Positions 1 through 8,349 of a DNA stretch of 64,000 nt are shown here, one piece after another; the first letter of the stretch is position 1, and the number at the start of each line of letters is the position of its first letter. Under the pieces are notes generated by a model. That model was not told the DNA's origin. It did no database searches and saw only the letters and a program-made list of their open reading frames with translations. Both the position numbers and the translations under genes were made by a program. Source of the DNA: Devosia nitrariae (lineage in GTDB: Bacteria; Pseudomonadota; Alphaproteobacteria; Rhizobiales; Devosiaceae); NCBI RefSeq assembly GCF_030160115.1, contig NZ_BSNS01000011.1:62001-126000 (forward strand). Direction: 5' to 3'.

Positions 1-1
1 T

Positions 2-1672
2 GCCAAAGCCGGCCGTCACATGATCTGCGTGGTGGCCGTCAGCGGCGGTGAAGCGCGATTCCTTTCGGCTCGCCCCCTCCAGGCGAGCATCGCTGCCGAG
101 CTCGAGGCGGCGGTCGACCGCGTCGGGGCCGGAGTATGGACGCGCCAGAATGCCGTCAACCGAACTGATCCGGCCCGCCTCGCCCAGCTTCTCCACCCGC
201 GCCTAACCTCTATCAACGGGGCTCCGCCAATTGCCACGGGCCTCGGCGTCTCGCCGGGCGCCGCCAGCGGTTTTATCGCCTTCACCGCCGAGGACGCTGC
301 TCGCATGCGTGCTCGCGGCAAGCACTGCATCCTCGTCGTCACCGAAACCGGGCCAGGCGATGTCGAGGGCATGAAGGCGGCAACCGGCATTCTGACCGCC
401 CGCGGCGGCATGACCAGCCATGCCGGCGTTATCGCCCGCATCACCGGCAAGCCATGCGTTGCTGGCGTTCGCAATCTCTCCGTCAATCCGCTCGAAATGA
501 GCTGCCAGATCGGTGACAAGGAGTTCCGTTCCGGCGACCGGCTGACTATCGACGGCTCGGACGGCTCGGTCTATGCCGGCATGCTGCCTCTGAGCCAGCC
601 CCATATTGGCGGCGCACTCGGCACCCTTCTCGACTGGTCGGATGCCAGCCGCACCATTGCCGTGCGCACCAACGTCGAGACCGTGGAATCGGCGCAGACC
701 GCGCTGAGTTTCGGGGCCGAAGGCATAGGCCTCGCCCGTTCCGAGCACATGTTCTTCTCACCCGAGCGGATGGTGGCGCTGCGCCGTCTCATCCTTTCCG
801 AGGACGAGAACGACCGCACCCGGGCCCTCGAAGGCCTCGTCGACTACCAGACCGGCGACTACGCGGCGCTTTTTGCCGTCATGCGCGGCATGCCTGTCAC
901 CGTGCGCCTCTTCGATCCGCCGCTGCACGAGTTCCTGCCGCGCAGTGAAGAGGATGTCGAGGATACCGCCGCCTCCCTCGGTTTGGCCGTGCGCGCCCTG
1001 CGCCTCAGGCTCGAGCGCATCGCCGAGGTCAACCCCATGCTCGGCCATCGTGGCGTGCGGCTCGCCATCACCTATCCCGAAATCCTGCAGATGCAGATCC
1101 AGGCGCTGATGGCCGGCGCCAGGGCGGCGAGCGAAACCCAGCGCGAACCGGTTCTGCTCGAGGTCATGGTGCCCTTCGTTTCGACGGCGAGCGAGGTGGC
1201 GTTCGTGCGCGAGCGAGTAATGGCGATCGCCGGCAATTCCGGCCTCCTGCGCTCGGACCGCGCCCGTCTATCCTTCGGCACCATGATCGAATTGCCGCGC
1301 GCCTGCCTCAGGGCAGGCGATATCGCCCAGATGGTCGACTTCTTCTCCTTCGGCACCAACGACCTGACGCAGACGACTTTCGGCATCTCGCGCGACGATG
1401 CCCCCACCTTCCTTGCCTCGTATCAGAGAAAGGCGATTTACGAGCGCGATCCGTTCGTGACCATCGACGAGAAGGGAGTGGGCGAGATGATTTCGATCGC
1501 TATCGCGCGGGGCAAGGCCGCCAATCCGCGCCTGAAGATCGGCATCTGCGGCGAGCACGCCGGCGATCCGGCCTCGCTTGCCTATTTCGCCGGGCTGGGC
1601 GTCGACTATGTCAGCTGTTCACCCTATCGTGTTCCCATTGCCCGGCTGACCCTTGCGCAGGCATCTGCTTAA
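2..1672 (+). CDS. ppdK: Pyruvate, phosphate dikinase, C-terminal part (5' end outside window)
   Basis: PPDK interconverts pyruvate, ATP and phosphate with PEP, AMP and pyrophosphate in the cytoplasm. The visible part holds the swivelling phosphohistidine domain (catalytic His in GGMTSHAGV, about residue 134 from the ATG at 20) and then the PEP/pyruvate TIM barrel (VRTNVETVESA, LGHRGVRLAITYPEI, SFGTNDLTQTTFG, ICGEHAGDP). The frame stays open to the left edge, and the first residues (ARFLSARPLQ...QLLHP) read like the linker that precedes the His domain in full-length PPDK. The N-terminal ATP-grasp domain of roughly 320 residues is therefore probably upstream of the window, and the ATG at 20 is probably internal. 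A separate short protein without the ATP-grasp domain is less likely. The gene is followed by a SleB-type hydrolase, as in many Hyphomicrobiales. Confidence 0.9.
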   Translation, partial: AKAGRHMICVVAVSGGEARFLSARPLQASIAAELEAAVDRVGAGVWTRQNAVNRTDPARLAQLLHPRLTSINGAPPIATGLGVSPGAASGFIAFTAEDAARMRARGKHCILVVTETGPGDVEGMKAATGILTARGGMTSHAGVIARITGKPCVAGVRNLSVNPLEMSCQIGDKEFRSGDRLTIDGSDGSVYAGMLPLSQPHIGGALGTLLDWSDASRTIAVRTNVETVESAQTALSFGAEGIGLARSEHMFFSPERMVALRRLILSEDENDRTRALEGLVDYQTGDYAALFAVMRGMPVTVRLFDPPLHEFLPRSEEDVEDTAASLGLAVRALRLRLERIAEVNPMLGHRGVRLAITYPEILQMQIQALMAGARAASETQREPVLLEVMVPFVSTASEVAFVRERVMAIAGNSGLLRSDRARLSFGTMIELPRACLRAGDIAQMVDFFSFGTNDLTQTTFGISRDDAPTFLASYQRKAIYERDPFVTIDEKGVGEMISIAIARGKAANPRLKIGICGEHAGDPASLAYFAGLGVDYVSCSPYRVPIARLTLAQASA

Positions 1673-1755
1673 AATGCGCAAGTATCTGACCTATATAGCG
1701 GTCAGGGCAAGCGGGGGCGGGTACATGCTCCTTTGGATGGGAGGAACTGAGGCTC

Positions 1756-2307
1756 GTGAGAGTACTGGCAATCTTGGCCGCATTGCCGGCACTTCTCATC
1801 CCGACGGTTCCGGCGTTTAGCCAATCCGAAGCCGCAAGCTGCGCGGCGATCGCCGACAATACCGAGCGGCTGGCCTGCTATGACGGCGTTTTCCGCGACG
1901 GGGCGGCCGGCGACACCGAGGCGGTTGTCCTGCAATCCCAGACGCTCATTCCTGCCGTCCCCTCCGGCCGCGGTAACGCCACAATGACCATCGCGTGCGA
2001 GGCCGGCGAGCTTGTCGTCCGCTTCGGCTTTGCCGGCAACGTCCTCTCTGCCACGGGCTCCAACACCGGTATCAGTCTGCAGCGCGACCTTCAGCGCGCC
2101 CAGGCGATGATATTGCCCCCCGACCCGACTGGTACGGACCTGGTGATCGCAGGGAACCAGGCGGTGGTCGATTTCCTCAACTCCCTCCGAGGCGTCACCA
2201 ATCTCGGCGCCCGAGTCACGCCCGCCAGTTCCCGCTCCCTTCACGTGCGCTTCCAGGTCACCGGACTTCCCGAGCAGGTCGCTCCCGTCATCGCTGCCTG
2301 TCAGTAG
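1756..2307 (+). CDS. Secreted VasI-like protein
   Basis: This 183-residue protein has a clear signal peptide (cleavage near residue 22, after AFS). Directly after it comes the motif CAAIADNTERLACYD (residues 29-43, two cysteines), which is characteristic of the VasI/type VI secretion-associated family and of many stand-alone alphaproteobacterial periplasmic proteins. The rest looks like a small beta-rich domain. No type VI genes are present in the window, so a role in type VI secretion should not be assumed. The start is a GTG preceded by GGAGGAA about 10 bases upstream. The function is unknown. Confidence 0.75.
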   Translation: MRVLAILAALPALLIPTVPAFSQSEAASCAAIADNTERLACYDGVFRDGAAGDTEAVVLQSQTLIPAVPSGRGNATMTIACEAGELVVRFGFAGNVLSATGSNTGISLQRDLQRAQAMILPPDPTGTDLVIAGNQAVVDFLNSLRGVTNLGARVTPASSRSLHVRFQVTGLPEQVAPVIAACQ

Positions 2308-2482
2308 TGCTGTCCCAATTTGTCCGCAAACAAGCCGGAAGAGAGCCCCGGTTCAGTCCTTTGCGCGCCCAATTCCCAGTGTTTACCCACCGCTAACCCT
2401 AATCGGCGATCATCTGCTTTGTCGGCATTTTAGTCACTTTGTGCCGGTCTGTAGTTGTGTTGCGTTGAGTTGAGTAGCGTTT

Positions 2483-3550
2483 ATGGCCCAAGCGAGCCGG
2501 CCGGTCGCGTTTTCACGCGCTGGCAGACCTGTCCGTCGGCATCGCCCCCTTGCCGCAGTTGCGGCGGCGGGGCTTTTCTCCGCCCTTTGCTATTTCGGCC
2601 TCACCGCCTCGGCTATCGGCCCGGCGTCCGGAGACCTGGGAGATTTGGGATCTCCCGGCGCGGCCCCGGTTGCCATCGCCAGCCTCACCTTTTCCGGCAC
2701 CGACGCCGTCATCACCGGCTCGGTCGGTCACCTCTTCGAATCCGCCGGCTTTGTCGGTCCCAACCGGGCCGAGAAATCCGATCGCCATCGCCCCGAGGTC
2801 GACGTGTTGACCGTCGCCCGCAGCTTCACCGCCATTCGCGCACACATCGCTGACCTGCGGACCCCCGCCGCGGATCCGCAGGTGCTCGGCCAATCGCGCA
2901 TCGAGACTGCCGAGGTCGTACCGCCGCCGCCGACAGCTACCGCCGCCGACCCCGACGAACCGCGTATTTCGATCGCCGCCATCGACACTTCCGCCGGCGC
3001 CGCGCTCGATGCCATCGATGGGATTGCTCCGCAGTCGGATGCGCCCGTTCCCGTCGCTGCGTCGGAACAACTCGCCTATGCCCGCGCTTCCGCGCCCATC
3101 ACCACCGAGTACGCCACCGGCGAGGTGATGCGCGTCGCCGAAAAGCAGCTCTGGTGCCTGTCCACCGCCATCTATTTCGAGGCACGCGGGGAAAGTTATC
3201 GCGGACAGGTCGGCGTCGCTCAGGTCGTCCTCAACCGCGTCAAGGACCATCGCTATCCCGATACGATCTGCGCGGTGGTGTTCCAGAACCAAAGCCGGCG
3301 CAACGCCTGCCAGTTCTCCTTTGCCTGCGACGGCATTCCGGAGGTCATCAACGACCGCAAGGCCTGGGCTCAGGCCGAGGAAATCGCCGAGAAGGTGACG
3401 CAAGGCCAGCTTTATCTGACCGAGGTCGCCGAAGCGACCCACTACCACGCGACCTACGTACGCCCGGGCTGGGCCCCGCGCATGAACAAGGTTACCCAGA
3501 TCGGCCTGCATGTCTTCTACAAGTTCAAGAGCGGCTGGATCTTCGGCTAA
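2483..3550 (+). CDS. Cell wall hydrolase, SleB family
   Basis: This is a probable peptidoglycan lytic enzyme of the SleB/Hydrolase_2 family (355 aa). An N-terminal membrane anchor spans about residues 22-41. A long low-complexity Pro/Ala/Asp linker follows (about 45-215), and the C-terminal catalytic domain runs from about 221 to 350. The domain shows LWCLSTAIYFEARGES, with the catalytic Glu of IYFEARGE near residue 233, then QVVLNRV and CQFSFACDG. The anchored arrangement points to action in the periplasm. Alphaproteobacteria do not sporulate, so the role is general wall remodelling rather than germination. Confidence 0.9.
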   Translation: MAQASRPVAFSRAGRPVRRHRPLAAVAAAGLFSALCYFGLTASAIGPASGDLGDLGSPGAAPVAIASLTFSGTDAVITGSVGHLFESAGFVGPNRAEKSDRHRPEVDVLTVARSFTAIRAHIADLRTPAADPQVLGQSRIETAEVVPPPPTATAADPDEPRISIAAIDTSAGAALDAIDGIAPQSDAPVPVAASEQLAYARASAPITTEYATGEVMRVAEKQLWCLSTAIYFEARGESYRGQVGVAQVVLNRVKDHRYPDTICAVVFQNQSRRNACQFSFACDGIPEVINDRKAWAQAEEIAEKVTQGQLYLTEVAEATHYHATYVRPGWAPRMNKVTQIGLHVFYKFKSGWIFG

Positions 3551-3568
3551 CCGTTCTCGTCCTTCAGG

Positions 3569-4087
3569 TCAGCAGATCGAATAGTTGCGCGAGAGGATGC
3601 AGGTGGTCGAGCCATCGGAGATGATGCGCTCGCCCTTGCCCGTGCGCAGGTGGAGGAACGACGAGCCCTTGACGAGTGGTGCCACCACCCAGCGATGGCC
3701 CCAGCCGCCGAGCACGAGCGTGGCAAGGCGCTCGTCGGACACTTCCTCGACTTCGATCCCCGGATAGAGCACATGCGGTGAAGCGAGGCCATCGGTCGAA
3801 TAGGTGCCTGTCGCCGTTTCGGCGATGTCGACATAGCTCGTCTGGCCGTATCCGATCTTCTTGATCCGGCTGTTGGCAAGCGGCTCGGTCGATACCCAGT
3901 CCTCATAGGTGATGCGGTAGTGGGTGTCGTCGATCCGGACCAGGGCGTCGAGATCGATGGCCGTCTTCGCCTCGTCGGCAAACACACTCATCACCAAGCC
4001 CGGACCGATGGCCGACAGCGCCGTCGCGCAGACCGCCCCGAGCGTCATTCCCAGCAACACTTGGCGGTTTGGCAGGCTCATCGTCAT
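3569..4087 (-). CDS. Hypothetical membrane-anchored or secreted protein
   Basis: I do not recognise this 172-residue protein. It has a basic N-terminus followed by a hydrophobic segment (about residues 9-35) that could be a signal peptide or anchor, then a soluble beta-rich part. The last residues contain two cysteines (CILSRNYSIC) that could form a disulfide in the periplasm. Two in-frame ATG codons lie close together (4087 and 4081). A near-match to the CtrA recognition sequence lies upstream at 4122-4137. Both neighbours are separate transcription units. Confidence 0.65.
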   Translation of the reverse strand: MTMSLPNRQVLLGMTLGAVCATALSAIGPGLVMSVFADEAKTAIDLDALVRIDDTHYRITYEDWVSTEPLANSRIKKIGYGQTSYVDIAETATGTYSTDGLASPHVLYPGIEVEEVSDERLATLVLGGWGHRWVVAPLVKGSSFLHLRTGKGERIISDGSTTCILSRNYSIC

Positions 4088-4121
4088 TCGTCCCGTTTTG
4101 GTGCGTTTCGAAGGCTCATTG

Positions 4122-4137
4122 GTAACACTTGATTAAC
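4122..4137. promoter_or_regulatory. Near-match to CtrA box (GTAA-N7-TTAAC)
   Basis: The consensus for the alphaproteobacterial cell-cycle regulator CtrA is TTAA-N7-TTAAC. Here the spacing is exact and there is one mismatch in the first half. It lies 35 bases upstream of the start of the minus-strand hypothetical gene at 4087, a plausible place for a regulator. A single one-mismatch site is weak evidence. Confidence 0.3.
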
Positions 4138-4198
4138 CACCGGGACGCGGTCGTGGCAAAGTTCATCCTTTGTTAGGGTTAATCTCCACAGGAAGGTT

Positions 4199-4813
4199 TT
4201 AAGCGCTTAGATGCGCGCTGATCGCCTCGAAGGTGGCGATGAACTGGTCGTGCGCTTCGCGCGTCGGCCAGGGTCGGATCAGCCTGTCGAACTGGTCGAG
4301 GTCGAATTGTGGCAGGCCCGGTTCGCCGAAATATTTGCGTGCTTCCACCGCCTCGAATCCGGCCAGGTGCGTTGCCTCGAAATAGGCCGCGTCCCTGTCA
4401 GCCTTCTTGATCGCCTTGGTGATCGTGGCCGGCGGGTGCGCCGGCAGGGCGAACCGCAGGTAGATCGCGGCCAGGAGCCGGTTTTCGACCTCTTTGTAGT
4501 TGCCGCCCATCGCGGCCTTGAACGGCGAGATGATGTCGCCCATCACGTATTCGGGCGCATCGTGCAACAGGGCATAGAGGTGCGCTTCAGGCCCGAGATC
4601 CGGGTTTGCCGTGCGGAAAAGCTCGAGCACAAGCACCGAGTGCTGCGCGACCGAGAACGGATAGTCTCCCAACGTCTGACCGTTCCAGCGGGCAACGCGT
4701 GCCAACCCGTGCGCGATATCGGAAAGTTCGACGTCGAGCGGAGAAGGGTCCAGAATGTCGAGACGCCGACCCGACAGCATACGCTGCCAGGCGCGATCCT
4801 TGCCGCGCGCCAT
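4199..4813 (-). CDS. HD-domain phosphohydrolase, YfbR-like
   Basis: This is a cytoplasmic metal-dependent phosphohydrolase of the HD superfamily, resembling YfbR 5'-deoxynucleotidases. From the chosen ATG the protein is 204 aa. The first metal His is near residue 58 (VAQHSVL), the HD pair is at about 84-85 (LLHDAPEYVMGD), and an Asp further on (KKADRDAAYFEA) completes the usual ligand set. The ATG at 4813 is preferred because it has GAGG five bases upstream and lies beyond the ygfZ stop. An ATG at 4876 would overlap ygfZ by 32 bases. The substrate is probably a nucleotide, but this is not shown by the sequence. Confidence 0.85.
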   Translation of the reverse strand: MARGKDRAWQRMLSGRRLDILDPSPLDVELSDIAHGLARVARWNGQTLGDYPFSVAQHSVLVLELFRTANPDLGPEAHLYALLHDAPEYVMGDIISPFKAAMGGNYKEVENRLLAAIYLRFALPAHPPATITKAIKKADRDAAYFEATHLAGFEAVEARKYFGEPGLPQFDLDQFDRLIRPWPTREAHDQFIATFEAISAHLSA

Positions 4814-4844
4814 TGTGCCCTCGTTCGGAAAATCCTGTCGAACG

Positions 4845-5666
4845 CTAATCCGCGTCCGCCGATTCGCCAAACGCATAGCTCGCCCAATCGGGCAGGCGAA
4901 GCGTTGCCGGGGCGCCTTCGACGGTGACGGCGTCCGAATCCGTTATCCGGTCGAGCCGCAGCACCGCCACTGCGTGGCCCTCGACCACGCGTCCGACGGA
5001 CCCCGCTTCGCGCCCGCCTGCGACAACGGCAGACCCGGCCGGCGCGGCGATCCCGGAAACGACCACCGGCCGTCGTCGCGCCGTTCCGCGATGTTTCATG
5101 CGGCTGACGACCTCCTGGCCCACATAGCAGCCTTTGACGAAATCGATGCCGTCGTTGAGATCCATGCCGATGTCGTGCGCGAAGGTCGTCTCCGGCCCGA
5201 AATCCTCGCCGAGTTCACTGATCCCGGCAGCGATCCGCGCCCTGGCGAAATCCTCGCCTTCACCCCACGCGGCCGCGGCATCTGCCGTCGCAACCACCCG
5301 ATAGCCGAGCCCGCCGCCGCGCGCATCGCGGTGAACGATGCCGCCTTCCAGGCGATCCCGCGCCCAGCCGACTCGATGGGTTTCGGTGAGGTCCTCGATC
5401 TCGGCCTTGGCGCGCAGCCGGTACATTTTCATGCGCTTGAGGAAATTCTCGGCAACGTCTGCCGCGACATCCAGCCACCACGCGCCCTTGGCAAAGCCTG
5501 CCAGCCCCTCGGCAAGAATCTTGCCCTGCGGCGACAGTAGCGCCCACCAGCCCGCTGTCTCCGATCCTTCGGCGAACGGCCCCGTCAGCACGTCATTGAG
5601 CAATCTGTGGGCATCCGGGCCCGAGAAACGGACGACAGCGCGTCCTGCGCGCAAAATCGTGGCCAT
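4845..5666 (-). CDS. ygfZ: Folate-binding protein YgfZ (Fe-S cluster maintenance)
   Basis: YgfZ is a tetrahydrofolate-binding protein related to the glycine-cleavage T protein. It supports assembly or repair of certain Fe-S enzymes such as MiaB. The family signature KGCYVGQE, with the conserved Cys, is at residues 178-185 of 273, and the protein has the expected GcvT-like N-terminal region (VVRFSGPDAHRLLNDVLTG). The ATG at 5666 is chosen because GGAG lies eight bases upstream. An in-frame TTG at 5678 would add four residues and use up that ribosome-binding site. It is transcribed with the HD-domain gene downstream (31-base gap) and divergently from the dihydroorotase gene. Confidence 0.9.
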   Translation of the reverse strand: MATILRAGRAVVRFSGPDAHRLLNDVLTGPFAEGSETAGWWALLSPQGKILAEGLAGFAKGAWWLDVAADVAENFLKRMKMYRLRAKAEIEDLTETHRVGWARDRLEGGIVHRDARGGGLGYRVVATADAAAAWGEGEDFARARIAAGISELGEDFGPETTFAHDIGMDLNDGIDFVKGCYVGQEVVSRMKHRGTARRRPVVVSGIAAPAGSAVVAGGREAGSVGRVVEGHAVAVLRLDRITDSDAVTVEGAPATLRLPDWASYAFGESADAD

Positions 5667-5742
5667 GAGATGCTCCAACTCTTGCCGGCAAGCGGTCGCG
5701 TGCCTAGAACCGGACCCAGTTCACCAGACCCGGCAGGCAGAC

Positions 5743-7077
5743 ATGGCGCACCACGAGCTGATTTTCAAGAACGGTACCGTGGTCAACCAGGACGGTGAAG
5801 GCGAAGCCGACGTCGGCATCGTCAAGGGACGGATCGCCGGTATCGGCGATCTGACCGGCGACAGCGCCGAGACGGTTGTCGACTGCAAGGGGCTGCACAT
5901 CCTGCCCGGCGTTATCGACACGCAGGTGCATTTCCGCGAGCCCGGCAACGAACACAAGGAGGACCTGGAGTCAGGTTCCCTCTCGGCTGTCATGGGTGGC
6001 GTCACCGGCGTCTTCGAGATGCCCAACACCAGTCCGCTGACCATCTCGCGCGCAACTTTTGAGGACAAGATCGCGCGGGCGACGAACCGCATGCATTGCG
6101 ATTTCGCCTTCTATATCGGCGGCACCCACGACAATGTCGCAGAACTCGCCGACCTCGAGAAGCTTCCTGGTTGCGCCGGCATCAAGGTGTTCATGGGCTC
6201 ATCCACCGGGTCATTGTTGGTGCCGGATGACGCTGGGGTGGAGGCTATCCTTTCGGCCATTTCCCGCCGCGCCGCCTTCCACTCGGAGGATGAATACCGG
6301 CTCGAGGAGCGCAAGCATTTAAGGGTCGAAGGCGATCCGTCTTCGCACCCCGTCTGGCGCGACACCGAGGCGGCGCTCCATTGCACCAAACGCCTCGTTT
6401 CCATCGCCCGTCGCACCGGCAAGCGCATTCATGTCCTTCACATCTCGACCGCCGAGGAGATGGCGTTCCTCTCGCGCTGCAAGGACGTTGCCAGCGTCGA
6501 GGTGACGCCTCACCACCTGACCCTCGACGAGACCGCTTACCAGCGCCTCGGCACCTACGCGCAGATGAACCCGCCCGTGCGCGACGCCGCACATCGCGAA
6601 GGGATATGGGCGGGCGTCGCCAACGGCGTCGCCGACATTCTCGGTTCCGACCACGCCCCGCACACCCGCGAGGAAAAGAGCAAGCCCTATCCCGCCTCGC
6701 CCTCGGGCATGACCGGGGTGCAGACGCTGGTTCCCGTCATGCTCGACCACGTCAATGCCGGCCGCTTGAGCCTGGCCCGCTTCGTCGACATGACCAGCGC
6801 CGGTCCCCACCGCCTGTTCGGCATAGCCGCCAAGGGCCGCATCGCTGTCGGCTACGACGCGGATCTGACCGTGGTCGACCTCAAACGGCGCGAGACCATT
6901 ACCAATGATTGGATCATGAGCAAGGCGGGTTGGACACCCTATGACGGCGTTGCCGTCACCGGCTGGCCCGTCGGTACGGTCGTGCGGGGGGAGACCGTCA
7001 TGTGGCAGGGCGCGCTGGTGACGCCCGCGACAGGCAAGCCCATGCGCTTCCTGGAGGCGCTGCCGGCCGAGGCCTGA
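5743..7077 (+). CDS. Dihydroorotase family amidohydrolase
   Basis: This is a 444-residue amidohydrolase of the class I dihydroorotase family, expected to cyclise carbamoyl-aspartate in pyrimidine synthesis. Visible features are the TIM-barrel entry GVIDTQVHFREPG (about residues 56-68), the carbamylated-Lys segment GIKVFMGSS, the ligand His in HVLHIST and TPHHLT, and the catalytic Asp in GSDHAPH. The first His of the usual D-x-H-x-H metal motif is Gln here (DTQVHF). I recall this substitution from alphaproteobacterial relatives, so the family may differ in metal site or substrate. The ATG at 5743 starts the MAHHELIFKNG sequence typical of the family. It is divergent from ygfZ. Confidence 0.85.
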   Translation: MAHHELIFKNGTVVNQDGEGEADVGIVKGRIAGIGDLTGDSAETVVDCKGLHILPGVIDTQVHFREPGNEHKEDLESGSLSAVMGGVTGVFEMPNTSPLTISRATFEDKIARATNRMHCDFAFYIGGTHDNVAELADLEKLPGCAGIKVFMGSSTGSLLVPDDAGVEAILSAISRRAAFHSEDEYRLEERKHLRVEGDPSSHPVWRDTEAALHCTKRLVSIARRTGKRIHVLHISTAEEMAFLSRCKDVASVEVTPHHLTLDETAYQRLGTYAQMNPPVRDAAHREGIWAGVANGVADILGSDHAPHTREEKSKPYPASPSGMTGVQTLVPVMLDHVNAGRLSLARFVDMTSAGPHRLFGIAAKGRIAVGYDADLTVVDLKRRETITNDWIMSKAGWTPYDGVAVTGWPVGTVVRGETVMWQGALVTPATGKPMRFLEALPAEA

Positions 7078-7085
7078 AGACTCAG

Positions 7086-7364
7086 CTACTGCAGGTTGCG
7101 GTCGAGATTATACTCACCCGCGCGGATGCGATCGGGCAGGTCTGCGACCATGTCAGCTGTCGAGTCGTCGCCATAGAGCCGCACGAACATGGCCAGCGCC
7201 GCAAAGAGCGAGGCATGCGCCAGCGACTGGCGCTCGATGCCGTCCTCCTCGGCCGAATTCCACGCCTCGGCCAGATATTCGAGCGCGATCCGACGCTCGC
7301 TGTGCTCGAGGTCGATCATATCGGCTGAGGTGGTCGCGCCGAATAAGGTTTTGCTAGCTGCCAT
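7086..7364 (-). CDS. Small conserved-looking hypothetical protein
   Basis: This is a 92-residue acidic, probably all-helical protein without signal peptide or membrane segment (for example IALEYLAEAWNSAEEDGIE and LAHASLFAALAMFVRLYG). I do not recognise the family. It sits tail-to-tail with the dihydroorotase gene with a gap of only eight bases. Coding is supported by the compact spacing and normal-looking composition. The upstream spacer contains the palindrome TAACCTAAAGGTTA at 7408-7421. Confidence 0.6.
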   Translation of the reverse strand: MAASKTLFGATTSADMIDLEHSERRIALEYLAEAWNSAEEDGIERQSLAHASLFAALAMFVRLYGDDSTADMVADLPDRIRAGEYNLDRNLQ

Positions 7365-7488
7365 TCCTTGGGGTTAGCACGCCCGGCTTTCGTTCGCCTC
7401 TTGGAAGTAACCTAAAGGTTAACAGCGGGTCAGGAATTGTCCTTAATACACAGGCTCATACACAGGTTTTCCCCTGTAGGGATGCCGG

Positions 7489-7890
7489 CTATTCGGCGAA
7501 GCGTGAATGGATGTCGCGCGCCCGCGTTTCGGCCTCGGCCAGAAGGCGCAGGAATGCTTCACGGGCTGCCGGCGTGCAGGCTCTGTGGAAGCGGGCGAAG
7601 GCTTGGTAGCCATCATTGAAGGCGCCCGCCAGCCGCTGCCGCCTGTCTTCCTCGGGCTCGTCGAGGGCGATGAGCTCGGCCATTTGCGCGCGCCAGTCCT
7701 CTGTGCCCTCGGCGCAAAGCGGCTGCAGGAAATAGAGGCTGCCCATGATCTCGGCCAGCCGTTCCATCTCGCGCTGATAAGGCGGGTCGATGGCCCCGGC
7801 TTGTCCACCAAGACAGATAATGACGCCGGCCGCAGCCAGCGCGCGTCGGAAGGATTTTGCAAACATGATCATCGCCGCCGATCCTATCAT
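7489..7890 (-). CDS. Secreted TIGR02301-family protein
   Basis: This 133-residue protein matches what I know of TIGR02301, a small exported family confined largely to Rhizobiales. The recognisable core after the signal peptide is PPYQREMERLAEIMGSLYFL followed by a conserved Cys and a W-R-A-Q-M segment. The signal peptide has a basic start (KSFRR), a hydrophobic stretch and cleavage near GQAGA. The first ATG overlaps the NUDIX stop by four bases (ATGA), suggesting translational coupling. Internal ATGs at 7872 and 7866 are also possible, the former with AGGA upstream. The function is unknown. Confidence 0.75.
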   Translation of the reverse strand: MIGSAAMIMFAKSFRRALAAAGVIICLGGQAGAIDPPYQREMERLAEIMGSLYFLQPLCAEGTEDWRAQMAELIALDEPEEDRRQRLAGAFNDGYQAFARFHRACTPAAREAFLRLLAEAETRARDIHSRFAE

Positions 7891-8315
7891 TGCGCACCGA
7901 CGCGCGCGAAGGCCCTTAGCAGCAATTGGTGAAGGCGCGCCGTGGTGCGCATTGCGGCGGCCTGCGCCAGCGGCACCCAGCGGTGGTCGGCGATTTCGTC
8001 GGAAGCAGCGAGCGCACCCTCGAACCGGGTGCTGGCAAAGACCGCCAACCGCCAGCCGCCGCTTGCGCTCGCTAGCACCTGCGTCTCGACGTGCCGCAGA
8101 TGCGAGACCGTCAGTCCCAGCTCCTCGCGCACCTCCCGAATGGCGCAGTCCTCGGCTGTCTCACCCGCTTCGGCGCGGCCGCCCGGCAGCGTCCAGAGAT
8201 GCCGATATGGCGCATAGGCGCGCTTGATCAGCAGCACCTCACCCGATCGGATGAGGGCAACGCTCGCCGAATCGGGCGCGGCCTCGCCAGCAATTGTTTG
8301 CGACTCGCTGCTCAT
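7887..8315 (-). CDS. NUDIX hydrolase
   Basis: This is a 142-residue NUDIX pyrophosphohydrolase. The complete NUDIX box is present at about residues 45-67 (GGRAEAGETAEDCAIREVRE followed by ELGL), matching G-x5-E-x7-R-E-x2-E-E-x-G. Such enzymes hydrolyse nucleoside diphosphates linked to another group. The substrate cannot be read from the sequence. It is divergent from the SRAP gene with a 34-base spacer that must hold both promoters. It is coupled by a four-base overlap to the TIGR02301 gene. Confidence 0.9.
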   Translation of the reverse strand: MSSESQTIAGEAAPDSASVALIRSGEVLLIKRAYAPYRHLWTLPGGRAEAGETAEDCAIREVREELGLTVSHLRHVETQVLASASGGWRLAVFASTRFEGALAASDEIADHRWVPLAQAAAMRTTARLHQLLLRAFARVGAQ

Positions 8316-8349
8316 ATCCTAACTTTAGAGCCAGTCACGGAGATGTCCC

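Noticed and set aside
1..1672. ppdK as a novel short dikinase lacking the ATP-grasp domain
   Set aside because: The reading frame is open at the window edge and the first residues align with the linker of full-length enzymes, so truncation by the window is the simpler explanation.
4211..4927. Open frame on the plus strand opposite the HD hydrolase
   Set aside because: Antisense to a gene with clear catalytic motifs. Arg-rich composition typical of shadow frames.
7408..7421. Palindrome TAACCTAAAGGTTA
   Set aside because: It resembles overlapping CtrA half-sites, but the spacing to TTAAC is wrong by one base and the first half differs. It is left as an unexplained short palindrome.
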